From an uncultured Collinsella sp. (GTDB lineage Bacteria; Actinomycetota; Coriobacteriia; Coriobacteriales; Coriobacteriaceae): a stretch of DNA of 8,713 nt. The DNA lies in NCBI GenBank assembly GCA_900544425.1, contig UQUX01000073.1, positions 1-8,713 of the forward strand. The letters are read 5' to 3'. The notes beneath the pieces are model-generated. The model was not told where the DNA came from, did no database searches, and saw only the letters and a program-made list of their open reading frames with translations. Positions 1 to 7,087 of this stretch are shown in pieces (position 1 is the stretch's first letter; each line of letters opens with the position of its first letter). Made by a program: the position numbers and the translations under genes.

Positions 1-34
1 GCCCACGGCACCCCGTAGAAGGACCAAAACGCCC

Positions 35-1072
35 CTAGAGGCCGCCGTCCCAGTGCCGAATCACGAATTCTCGCAGGTCGTTCTGACGTTTCTGGAACGC
101 TTCGCTTCGGTCGCACTTAAGGCCTATCGCGAGTGCGATGGCGTTCATCGCCCGGTGCAATTGCAGCTGGTGAGCAAACTGAGTCCCGGTGAGGACGATC
201 ATCCTAAAGCCCAGCGCGCTCAGCACGGTCATACGCTCCGCATCCGACGCGCTGCGCTGTTTATCAAGATGGTCCGAGCCGTTGTATTCAATCCCCGTAC
301 CGCTCGCAGGCGCATATACGTCGATCTCGAAATACCCGGCCTTTGCGAGATACTTGAACTCGTTGGGAACATCGACCCGATGGTTGAGCTCGATCTTGAC
401 GTATCCCAGCCCGCCCTGGGAACGTTTTGCTACGACCATGATTGCGGTGGCCGTCTCCATGGGCGACCGCGCGCCATCGTGCACGCGCTTGAGCACGGCG
501 GCCGCGCGTACAGCCCCCTGACGAGATCGGTTCTCATTGCAATAGGCAATCAAATCGGCAACGGTATACCTCTGCCCCATCTCGATATAATCGCCTGTCG
601 ACAGATGATTCAAATGGTATCGGGCACAGATTTCGTAGCCATATTCCAGCTGCTCGGGCTCGCTCATCCACGAACCCGCCTGGACAAAGCACATGACCTC
701 ATCAACCACTAGAAGGCCCTCTGCCACCTCGATAAGATGGCCTGGAGGTACCGGCGCCCCAAACACGTGGCACCTAAATCCAGCCGGCGTCGAGCGCTCA
801 AAATCGAAGTTGACGAGCGTATCGATATGATCGAGCTCTTCTCGTGGAATACCAAGCGAAACCAGATAGTCGGTAACGATCCCAACTGCCGTTGAAGCCC
901 TCAGCCCCTTGGCATCGAGTCCCAATTTGGGCAGGCTCGCGGTCGGTTCCGCCTCATTAGCAAGCGAGTCCTCATCGTATAGGCTGCTTGCTCGCGAGAG
1001 CGGCTCGGACGGGCGCGCCACGTTGTGGTACAGCCAGGCAGTCTTATGGGACAGGACGATCGGCAGGTCCAT
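35..1072 (-). CDS. Orphan AbiEi-like / DUF559 (PD-(D/E)XK nuclease-fold) protein
   Basis: The protein has 345 residues with ATG at 1072 preceded by GGAGGG (1081-1076), and stops with TAG at 35-37. The C-terminal third resembles DUF559/Vsr-like nuclease-fold domains: a helix with SPMET (E206), then FEIDVYAP (D251), IEYNG (E262, N264) and H268, then the pattern DAERMTVLSALGFRMIVLT (277-295). The usual acidic or lysine residue two places after E262 is Asn. The middle (about 84-160: TLVNF, CHVFGAPVPPGHLIEV, CFVQAG, EYGYEICARYHL) looks like the mid-domain of actinobacterial AbiEi-type antitoxin/DUF559 proteins. The assignment comes from motif reading and is family level only. Function is unknown: it could be a nuclease, an inactivated nuclease fold used for DNA binding, or a type IV antitoxin-like regulator. 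No AbiEii nucleotidyltransferase partner is visible in the window. It has no signal peptide or membrane segment, so it is probably cytoplasmic. It is transcribed in the same direction as the ABC operon but separated from it by a strong hairpin. Confidence 0.72.
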   Translation of the reverse strand: MDLPIVLSHKTAWLYHNVARPSEPLSRASSLYDEDSLANEAEPTASLPKLGLDAKGLRASTAVGIVTDYLVSLGIPREELDHIDTLVNFDFERSTPAGFRCHVFGAPVPPGHLIEVAEGLLVVDEVMCFVQAGSWMSEPEQLEYGYEICARYHLNHLSTGDYIEMGQRYTVADLIAYCNENRSRQGAVRAAAVLKRVHDGARSPMETATAIMVVAKRSQGGLGYVKIELNHRVDVPNEFKYLAKAGYFEIDVYAPASGTGIEYNGSDHLDKQRSASDAERMTVLSALGFRMIVLTGTQFAHQLQLHRAMNAIALAIGLKCDRSEAFQKRQNDLREFVIRHWDGGL

Positions 1073-1173
1073 GAGCCCTCCAATGGAGTCGGATAACCAA
1101 CCTTATTCCCCTGCCCACGGATCCGCACACCTTCGTGCGCAAGAAAGCGATTCCACCCGATCGAGTGGTAGAA

Positions 1174-1238
1174 AAACCATCACAACATTCGATGCTTTTC
1201 CCGTTTTTGGCAAAAAACGTCGAATGTTGTGATGGTTT
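1174..1238 (-). terminator. Long perfect hairpin, likely terminator of the ABC exporter operon
   Basis: Arms 1174-1192 and 1220-1238 are perfectly complementary over 19 bp, with a 27-nt spacer that can extend the stem further (one G-U, one mismatch, then T4/A4). Read on the minus strand, the second arm runs into TTTTT (1176-1172), giving a hairpin plus U-tract 50 bp downstream of the ABC operon stop. On the plus strand there is only TTT, so the minus-strand reading is preferred. The arm length and T/A-rich loop are larger than a usual terminator, so it may also be a dispersed palindromic repeat. Confidence 0.6.
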
Positions 1239-1287
1239 GAGGCGAGGTGAGGAGCATGGAGGGACCAAAGCATCGTGCTCGAACGGG

Positions 1288-3186
1288 TTAATCCAACTCT
1301 TTTAAGCCATGCGCCAGCTGCCAGTACTCGCCGTGCTGGGCGAGCAGCTCTTCGTGGGTGCCGCGTTCGATGATGCGGCCGTGTTCGAGGACCATGATGG
1401 CGTCGGCGTCGCGGACGGTGGACAGGCGGTGCGCGATCATAAACGTGGTGCGTCCGCGCATGATGCGGTCCATACCGCGCTCGATGAGCTTTTCGGTGCG
1501 CGTGTCAATGGAGCTCGTGGCCTCGTCCAGGATGAGCACCGGCGGATCGGCGACGGCCACGCGCGCGATGGCGAGCAGCTGGCGCTGGCCCTGCGACAGG
1601 TTGGCGCCATCGGCCGTGACCGGTGTGTCGTACCCTCTAGGCAGGCGGCGGATAAACGAATCCGCGCAGGCGGCCTCGGCAGCGGCGCGCACCTCCTCGT
1701 CGGTCGCGTCGAGCTTGCCAAAGCGGATGTTCTGCGCAATGGTGCCGCTAAACAGGTGCGTGTCCTGCAGCACAATGCCGAGCGACCCGCGCAGGCTGGC
1801 CTTGGCAATGTGCTTGACGTCGATGCCGTCGTACGTGATCTCGCCGTCATCAACCTCGTAGAAGCGGTTGATGAGGTTGGTGATGGTCGTCTTTCCGGCA
1901 CCCGTCGAGCCCACAAACGCGATCTTTTGCCCCGGCTTGGCAAACAGGTTGAGGTCCGTGAGCACACGGGTGCCCGGCACGTAGGAAAAGTCCACGGCAT
2001 GGAAGCGCACGTCGCCGGCAAGCGGGACCAAGCCGCACGTGAGCTCGGTACCGTCGGCAGCCACCGCGCGGCCCGACCCATCAACGGCAGCCACGTCATG
2101 CAGGTGCCCATAGACGCCCACGCCCTGGCCCTCGGGAATTTTCCACGCCCACGCGGCATCGCCCGTCTGCACCAGCTCCACGCAGCCCTCGTCCACCTCG
2201 GGCTCAAGGTCCATAGCCGCAAACAGGCGCTCGGCACCGGCCAACGCGTTGAGCAAGAAGTTGCCGAGCTGCGTAAACTGGTTGATGGGCATGGCGGCCT
2301 GGCGCACAAAGACCAGGTAGCTTGCAAGTGCACCCACATCGGCGAGCCCCTTGATGCAGAGCATGCCGACCGCCACGGCGACGATGGCATAGTTGACGTA
2401 GCCAATCACGACGGTCATGGGCACCATGGAGTTGGCATAGCTCACGGCGGCGGTGCCGGTGCGGCGAAGCTCGTCGTTGCGGCAGGCAAAGCCGGCGACA
2501 TTCGCCGCCTCACGGTTAAAGACCTTGATGACCTTTTGGCCCGAGACCATCTCTTCGATATATCCGTCCAGGTCGCCAAGCGATGCCTGCTGGGCGGCAA
2601 AGAAGCGCTTAGAGCGCGCGCCCGAATAGCGCGCATACAGCACAATGGCCGCATCGCACACGAGTGTGATAATCGTGAGCTGCCAGTTAAGGATGATGAG
2701 CATGGCCGTGGTGCCCGCAACCTGAATGGTGGCCTGAATCACGTTGGCAAAGCTGTTGTTAAGCGCCTCGGAGACGGTGTCGACGTCATTGGTGAAAAAA
2801 CTCATGATGTCGCCCGAGCGCGTGCTGTCAAAATAACTGAGCGGCAGCGTCTGGATGTGCGCGAACAGGTCGCGGCGAATATCGGACACCACGTGTTGGG
2901 CCGCGCGCACCATGATCTGTGAGTAGCCCAGGGCCGAGAGCACGCCCGCGGCGTAGATGATCGCCGTCAGGATGACCTGCTTGGCGAGCAGTTCATCCCC
3001 GCCCGCGGCCAAACCGTTAACGATGGGGCGCACCATGTAGGTGCCGGCGAGGCTCGCGATGGCGGCGACGGAGGCGAGCACGCCCACCGCGAGCAACGAG
3101 AACTTGGCATGCCCCATGTAGGAGAGCAAGCGACGCACAGTGCGCTTGAGGTCGGCCGGGCGTGCTTGGGCTGCGGTCTTAGGCAT
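1288..3186 (-). CDS. ABC exporter half-transporter, catalytic subunit (BmrD/YheH-like)
   Basis: This 632-residue protein is a transmembrane domain fused to an ATPase, the second half of a heterodimeric multidrug-type exporter in the cytoplasmic membrane. The TMD covers about 25-320 with several hydrophobic helices. The NBD (about 391-632) has Walker A GSTGAGKT (426-433), Q-loop Q474, signature LSQGQ (530-534), Walker B VLILDE (550-555) with catalytic E555, and switch H586. LSQGQ instead of LSGGQ is the usual mark of the subunit that donates the signature motif to the degenerate ATP site. A linker of about 65 residues (327-391), longer than usual, separates TMD and NBD. The start is ATG 3186 because AAGGGG (3201-3196) lies 9 nt upstream. 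The frame stays open well upstream of this, but that stretch is antiparallel to no homology and overlaps the preceding gene. It overlaps the upstream ABC gene by 8 bp, so the two are translationally coupled. The substrate cannot be told from sequence. Confidence 0.93.
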   Translation of the reverse strand: MPKTAAQARPADLKRTVRRLLSYMGHAKFSLLAVGVLASVAAIASLAGTYMVRPIVNGLAAGGDELLAKQVILTAIIYAAGVLSALGYSQIMVRAAQHVVSDIRRDLFAHIQTLPLSYFDSTRSGDIMSFFTNDVDTVSEALNNSFANVIQATIQVAGTTAMLIILNWQLTIITLVCDAAIVLYARYSGARSKRFFAAQQASLGDLDGYIEEMVSGQKVIKVFNREAANVAGFACRNDELRRTGTAAVSYANSMVPMTVVIGYVNYAIVAVAVGMLCIKGLADVGALASYLVFVRQAAMPINQFTQLGNFLLNALAGAERLFAAMDLEPEVDEGCVELVQTGDAAWAWKIPEGQGVGVYGHLHDVAAVDGSGRAVAADGTELTCGLVPLAGDVRFHAVDFSYVPGTRVLTDLNLFAKPGQKIAFVGSTGAGKTTITNLINRFYEVDDGEITYDGIDVKHIAKASLRGSLGIVLQDTHLFSGTIAQNIRFGKLDATDEEVRAAAEAACADSFIRRLPRGYDTPVTADGANLSQGQRQLLAIARVAVADPPVLILDEATSSIDTRTEKLIERGMDRIMRGRTTFMIAHRLSTVRDADAIMVLEHGRIIERGTHEELLAQHGEYWQLAHGLKELD

Positions 3187-5008
3187 GGCGCTCACCCCCT
3201 TCCAAGGGTGATCCGCATGCGACGGAGGAAAATGGATCATTCGCGCAGCCACCGTCGTTGCCATCGCCGGCGTCCGCGTTCCCCGCAAACTCCATCTGCG
3301 AGGCGTAAATCTCCTGGTATATGTTGTCGCCCGCCAGCAGTTCCTCGTGCGTGCCCACGCCGTGGACACGACCGTCGTCCAGCACCACAATGCGATCGGC
3401 ATCCATGACACTCGCGATGCGCTGGGCGATGATGAGCACGGTCGTATCGGAAATCCGGGCGATGTGCTCGCGAATCTTAGCGTCGGTCGCCATATCGACC
3501 GCGCTGGTGGAGTCATCAAAAATGAGCACGCGCGGATGCTTGAGCAGCGTGCGCGCGATGCACAGACGTTGCTTCTGGCCACCCGAGACACCGGCGCCGC
3601 CTTGGCCCAACTCGCCGTCCAGCCCGCCGATGCGATCAAGGAACTCGTCCACGCACGCCGCGCGGCAAGCCGCGAGGAGCTCATCGTCCGACGCCTGCGG
3701 ATTGCCCCACTGCAGGTTCTCGCGCACGGTGCCCGTGAACAGCACATTCTTTTGCAGCACAATGCCCACAGCGTCGCGCAAGGCAGCGAGGTCGTAGTCG
3801 CGCACGTCGCGTCCGCCCACAAGCACGGCGCCTTCGGTGGCGTCGTACAGGCGCGCAATCAGCTGCACAAGCGAGCTCTTGCCCGAGCCCGTGCCGCCGA
3901 GGATGCCCACCGTCGAGCCGCTCTCGATGCGAAGGTCGATATGCTCGAGCACATCCTCGGCTGCATCCGCGCGGTATTTAAAGGAAACGTCGCGAAACTC
4001 GATACTGCCGTCCGCTGGCGCCGCAGTCGCGAGGTCTCCCGCAGGGTTGGCGATAAAGGGTTCCTCGTCGAGCACCTCGGCGATACGGCCCACACTCGTA
4101 AGAGCGCGCGTGAGCAGCAAAAACACGTTGGAAATCATCATGAGCGAGTTCATGATCAGCAGCACGTAGCTCATAAAGCCCGTGAGCGAGCCTACACCCA
4201 ACTTGCCGGCGAGAATCATGCGGCCGCCAATCCACAGGATGGAGAGCGCAGCCACGTACATCGACAGCTGAAACACCGGCAGGTTGAGCACCGCGCTGCC
4301 AAAGGTCTTTGTCGCAGTGCGCGCGAGCTCGGTATTGACGGTGTCGAACTTGGCCTCCTCGTGCTCGGTACGAACGTAGGCCTTGACGGCACGCACGGCG
4401 GTGAGGTCCTCCTGTACCACGCCGTTGAGGTAGTCCATCGAGGTCTGGAGTTGGCGGTAGAGCGGACTGACGCGATAGGTGATGACGCCCAGTACGATTG
4501 CCAGCACAGGCAAGATGATCGCAAAGACGGTGGCGAGCGGGCGCGACAGCATCAGCGCGTAGATAAGGCCGACGATAAGCGTCACCGGGCCGCGCACCAT
4601 AGGGCGAAAGCCGTTGCCCACAGCATTTTGGATAACGGTGATGTCCGTGGTCATGCGGGTGACGAGCGAGCTGGCGTCGTAGTTGTCCAGGTTGCCAAAG
4701 GCGAGCGTTTGAATCTTTTTGTACTCGGCCTCGCGCAGGTTGGCGCCTAGGCCCGAGGCAACGCGGGCGGACGTGCGGGCATAACCCAAGCCCAGTACCA
4801 GCGAAAGCGCAGCGCACACCAACATGTACGCACCCTGTAGCAGCATGTAGTTGATATCACACGCAGGCACGCCCACATCGATGATGTTGGCCATGATGAC
4901 CGGGATAAACAGCTCGAGCACCGTCTCGACCGACACAAAGAACACGCCGAGGATGGCATCGCGACGGTATGTCCCTAGATAGGAAAACAGTATTTTGAGA
5001 TTGCGCAC
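3179..5008 (-). CDS. ABC exporter half-transporter, degenerate-NBD subunit (BmrC/YheI-like)
   Basis: This 609-residue TMD-NBD half-transporter is the first gene of the exporter operon. The TMD spans about 15-310. The NBD has A-loop Y345, Walker A GGTGSGKS (371-378), Q-loop Q419, canonical signature VSGGQ (474-478), and Walker B VLIFDD (494-499) where D499 replaces the catalytic Glu. The switch His is replaced by Q529 (IIAQR). Together these mark the degenerate ATPase half known in heterodimeric exporters such as BmrCD, LmrCD and TM287/288. Its canonical signature serves the active site of the partner. After the NBD there is a polar tail (about 572-609) rich in G, D and N. The start is GTG at 5008: no ATG is in frame near it, an upstream ATG at 5025 is out of frame, and a GGGGG run (5023-5019) sits 10 nt upstream. 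A TTGACA/AATAAT promoter lies just upstream. The partner gene starts before this one ends. Confidence 0.93.
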   Translation of the reverse strand: MRNLKILFSYLGTYRRDAILGVFFVSVETVLELFIPVIMANIIDVGVPACDINYMLLQGAYMLVCAALSLVLGLGYARTSARVASGLGANLREAEYKKIQTLAFGNLDNYDASSLVTRMTTDITVIQNAVGNGFRPMVRGPVTLIVGLIYALMLSRPLATVFAIILPVLAIVLGVITYRVSPLYRQLQTSMDYLNGVVQEDLTAVRAVKAYVRTEHEEAKFDTVNTELARTATKTFGSAVLNLPVFQLSMYVAALSILWIGGRMILAGKLGVGSLTGFMSYVLLIMNSLMMISNVFLLLTRALTSVGRIAEVLDEEPFIANPAGDLATAAPADGSIEFRDVSFKYRADAAEDVLEHIDLRIESGSTVGILGGTGSGKSSLVQLIARLYDATEGAVLVGGRDVRDYDLAALRDAVGIVLQKNVLFTGTVRENLQWGNPQASDDELLAACRAACVDEFLDRIGGLDGELGQGGAGVSGGQKQRLCIARTLLKHPRVLIFDDSTSAVDMATDAKIREHIARISDTTVLIIAQRIASVMDADRIVVLDDGRVHGVGTHEELLAGDNIYQEIYASQMEFAGNADAGDGNDGGCANDPFSSVACGSPLEGGERHA

Positions 5009-5049
5009 GCAGGTTCAACCCCCATCAAACGTTGTTCGCAAACGCACGT

Positions 5050-5077
5050 ATTATTGCGCGCCGAATAATGGTGTCAA
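5050..5077 (-). promoter_or_regulatory. Putative promoter of the ABC exporter operon
   Basis: On the minus strand a perfect -35 TTGACA (5077-5072) is followed by a 16-bp spacer and -10 AATAAT (5055-5050, five of six matches). Transcription would begin near 5043, giving a leader of about 35 nt before the GTG at 5008. The spacer contains the 11-nt repeat CACCATTATTC, which recurs 87 bp upstream, so the site may be under control of a DNA-binding protein. Confidence 0.65.
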
Positions 5078-5160
5078 GTATTCCGAAATCGTTTTCTGCA
5101 AGGTTAGCGCCGGCGGCGAGTTCTCGTGACGTGTGTCCATATTCACTCGGAATAATGGTG
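5063..5160. repeat. Paired direct repeat GAATAATGGTG in the divergent control region
   Basis: GAATAATGGTG occurs at 5063-5073 and again at 5150-5160 in the same orientation. The copies start 87 bp apart, and both lie next to GC alternation (GCGCGC before the first, CGCGCG after the second). The first copy lies within the spacer of the ABC promoter. This may be a pair of operator half-sites for a regulator of the exporter operon, or coincidence. Confidence 0.35.
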
Positions 5161-5196
5161 CGCGCGACTTATTTCGCCCCACTGCCAACATAAACC

Positions 5197-5227
5197 TTGA
5201 CTCTACAATCGTTGTAGGGTTTTCACT
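5197..5227 (+). promoter_or_regulatory. MerR-type promoter/operator of the MATE gene
   Basis: On the plus strand, -35 TTGACT (5197-5202) is followed by a 19-bp spacer and a weak -10 TTCACT (5222-5227). The spacer is filled by a dyad, 5200-5220: ACTCTACAA-tcg-TTGTAGGGT, 9-bp arms with one mismatch. A long 19-bp spacer with a dyad beginning inside the -35 box is the known layout of MerR-family activated promoters, for example BmrR at bmr. A second small dyad, CTAC-actg-GTAG (5226-5237), overlaps the predicted start of transcription. No merR-like gene is in the window, so the regulator is unidentified. Confidence 0.6.
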
Positions 5228-5267
5228 ACACTGGTAGCTAAACGAACCCAGCCAGAAAGCCCCGCCC

Positions 5268-6614
5268 ATGGAACACGACCTCACACGCGGCAATGTCCTT
5301 AAGACCATCGCGGTCTTTGCCCTGCCTTATATGCTCTCGTACTTTTTGCAGATGCTCTACGGCATGGCCGACCTGTACATGATGGGGCAGTTTAGCGGCG
5401 CTGCCGGCATCACCGCCGTGGGCAATGGCGCGCAGACGCTCTATATCATTACCGTGACGCTCGTGGGCCTGGCCATGGGAACTACGGTCATCGTCGGCCA
5501 CGCCGTGGGCTCGCGCCGCTTCGATCGCGCCGAGACCGCCATCGGCAACACCATCACGCTGTTTATGGGCGTCTCGGTGGTACTGGCCGCTGTCCTGCTC
5601 GCACTGTGCCCGCAAATCGTGGCACTCATTGGCACGCCAGCCGAGGCGGTCGAAGGAACCGCCGCCTACCTGCGTATCTGCTTCATGGGCATTCCCTTTA
5701 TCGCCGCGTACAACATCCTCTCGGCCATCTTTCGCGGGCTGGGAGATTCGCGTTCGCCTATGTACGTGATCGGCGTGGCATGCATCATCAACATCGCACT
5801 CGATTATCTGTTTATCGGGCACATGGGGCTCGGCCCCGTGGGCGCGGCGCTCGGCACGGTAACCGCCCAGACGGCCAGCGTCGCCCTCGCACTCGTGTGG
5901 CTCAAGAGCCGCCGCACGAACATCCACGTTAAGCGCAGCGACCTGCGTCCCCAGCCCGAGGTGCTCGGCAGTATTCTTAAGATCGGCGTGCCCGTGGCCG
6001 TGCAGGACGGCTGTATCCAGGTGGCGTTTATGTTTATCACCGTCATCGCCAACCACCGAGGGCTCGTCGACGCCGCCGCCGTGGGCCTGGTCGAGAAGAT
6101 GATCAGCTTTTTGTTCATTGTGCCGAGTTCCATGGGTGCCACCGTCAGCGCGCTCACGGCGCAAAACGCCGGCGCGGGCAAGGGCGATCGTGCGCGTCAG
6201 GTGCTCAAGGACGCCATGACCATCTCGATAGTGTACGGCTGTCTGATCACGGTGCTGATATGGCTAGTGGCGCCGGCGTTTATCGGCTTTTTTGCCAAGG
6301 ACGCCGCGGTAGTCGCGGCCGGCACCGGCTATATGCGCAGCTATATTTTCGACGCGATTTTTGCCGGCATCCACATTTGCTTTAGCGGCTTTTTCGCTGC
6401 GTATGGCAAGAGCTACATCGGCTTTGCGCACAACGTGCTGGCCGTGGCGCTCATTCGCGTGCCGGGCGCGTGGCTGCTGTCGAACGCCTATTCCGATACG
6501 TTGTTTCCCATGGGCATCGCTTCGCCGTGCGGATCGATTTTGTCGGCAGTCATCTGTGTTGTCGCGTTTACCGTGCTCAACCGGCGCGGGGCTTTTGACA
6601 AGTTGGCAGCGTAG
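5268..6614 (+). CDS. MATE-family multidrug efflux transporter
   Basis: This 448-residue integral membrane protein has about 12 hydrophobic segments and the two-fold repeat of MATE (NorM/DinF-type) antiporters, which export cationic drugs or metabolites using a Na+ or H+ gradient. Supporting motifs are LPYMLSYFLQMLYGMADLYMMGQF (shown here only as positions 19-42), a membrane-loop motif GHAVGSRRFDRAET (77-90) mirrored in the second half by AQNAGAGKGDRARQ (298-311), FRGLGDSRSP (155-164) and NIALDYLFIG (175-184). Length is normal for the family. The ATG at 5268 has only a weak ribosome site (AGAAAG, 5254-5259), and the predicted leader is about 35 nt. It is divergent from the ABC exporter operon, and the promoter looks MerR-controlled, fitting an inducible drug-efflux gene. 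The substrate is not predictable. Confidence 0.93.
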   Translation: MEHDLTRGNVLKTIAVFALPYMLSYFLQMLYGMADLYMMGQFSGAAGITAVGNGAQTLYIITVTLVGLAMGTTVIVGHAVGSRRFDRAETAIGNTITLFMGVSVVLAAVLLALCPQIVALIGTPAEAVEGTAAYLRICFMGIPFIAAYNILSAIFRGLGDSRSPMYVIGVACIINIALDYLFIGHMGLGPVGAALGTVTAQTASVALALVWLKSRRTNIHVKRSDLRPQPEVLGSILKIGVPVAVQDGCIQVAFMFITVIANHRGLVDAAAVGLVEKMISFLFIVPSSMGATVSALTAQNAGAGKGDRARQVLKDAMTISIVYGCLITVLIWLVAPAFIGFFAKDAAVVAAGTGYMRSYIFDAIFAGIHICFSGFFAAYGKSYIGFAHNVLAVALIRVPGAWLLSNAYSDTLFPMGIASPCGSILSAVICVVAFTVLNRRGAFDKLAA

Positions 6615-6712
6615 CGGGACGACGCGAAATCGCCCTTATCGACGACATCATCAGCGACGACCCGGCGACCCAAGTGACGCGGATCGCGGTGCCGGTTGCC
6701 CCAGCAAAGTAA
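6599..6712 (+). pseudogene. Possible 3' remnant of an unidentified gene
   Basis: Directly after MATE, in a different frame, an open stretch reads as GRREIALIDDIISDD, then PATQVTRIAVPVAPAK, and then TAA (6710-6712). It has no plausible start codon or ribosome site, because a TGA at 6596-6598 closes the frame. Codon third positions are mostly G or C, as in neighbouring genes, and the residues look like the C-terminus of a real protein. The stop lies inside the left arm of the following terminator, as if the terminator originally belonged to this reading frame. I do not recognise the family. It may equally be chance in GC-rich intergenic DNA. Confidence 0.3.
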
Positions 6713-6753
6713 GAACCGCCCGGAAGGCATCATGCTTCCGGGCGGTTCTTACT
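6708..6753. terminator. Strong bidirectional hairpin terminator between MATE and the RelE/ParE toxin
   Basis: Arms 6708-6726 and 6735-6753 are perfectly complementary over 19 bp around an 8-nt loop (GCATCATG), with a GC core CCGCCCGG/CCGGGCGG and A/T ends. It lies between convergent genes: MATE (plus, ends 6614) and the toxin gene (minus, stop codon 6752-6754, overlapping the arm by two bases). The U-tract is short on both strands (TTCTTACT on plus), but stem strength and location support bidirectional termination. It resembles the terminator at 8492-8530. Confidence 0.8.
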
Positions 6754-7087
6754 AATCATCATCCAGCAACTCGAATCGATTTCTAGATATCACCAATGCA
6801 GCATAATCTTGGCTTTGGTGAAAAACATGGGCAATCACAACGTCCTCGTTATCGTAGTAATAAAGCATTACATAAGAATTAACGAGGCAAGCATGGTAAC
6901 CAAGCACTGCAAGCTCGGGTAACTTCGATAAGCCGTAGTCAACTACACCACTTTGAAGAAGCTGGAGCTGGCTACGGTATTTATCAAGAAAGTGCCGGGC
7001 AGTAAAAATACCATGCCCCAATAGATAATCAACGATATCGTCAACTTCTTGTTCAGCTGTAGGCAGAATCTTGACGTTATAGGCCAT
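6752..7087 (-). CDS. RelE/ParE-superfamily toxin of a type II TA system
   Basis: This 111-residue basic-to-neutral small protein opens with MAYNVKILPTAEQEVDDIVDYL, the N-terminal strand-helix of RelE/ParE toxins, here residues 1-22. It continues with a second helix (29-46), a beta hairpin around YHACLVNSYVMLYYYD (64-79) and the end motif HVFHQSQDYAALV (87-99), all in RelE/ParE order. RelE-type members cleave mRNA on the ribosome and ParE-type members poison gyrase. Sequence alone does not say which applies here. The Arg often found after the Tyr in the core strand is His65. The start is ATG 7087, with GAGG about 7 nt upstream. A longer frame to 7144 would overlap deeply with the antitoxin and is rejected. 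It overlaps the antitoxin gene by 11 bp. The locus looks more AT-rich than the flanking exporter genes, hinting at horizontal transfer. Confidence 0.85.
   Translation of the reverse strand: MAYNVKILPTAEQEVDDIVDYLLGHGIFTARHFLDKYRSQLQLLQSGVVDYGLSKLPELAVLGYHACLVNSYVMLYYYDNEDVVIAHVFHQSQDYAALVISRNRFELLDDD

Noticed and set aside
1309..2922. 537-codon open frame on the plus strand
   Set aside because: Antisense to the conserved ABC subunit; the translation is rich in H, R, G and D with no domain pattern, typical of high-GC shadow frames.
3187..3858. Upstream extension of the second ABC gene giving an 856-residue protein
   Set aside because: The extension is the +1 shadow of the first ABC gene's NBD, shows no homology-like pattern, and a good ribosome site precedes ATG 3186.
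3347..4750. 467-codon open frame on the plus strand
   Set aside because: Antisense to the other ABC subunit, low-complexity shadow translation, no ribosome site.
5238..6164. 308-codon open frame on the minus strand
   Set aside because: Antisense to MATE; rich in H, D and G, and covers the MATE promoter and start.
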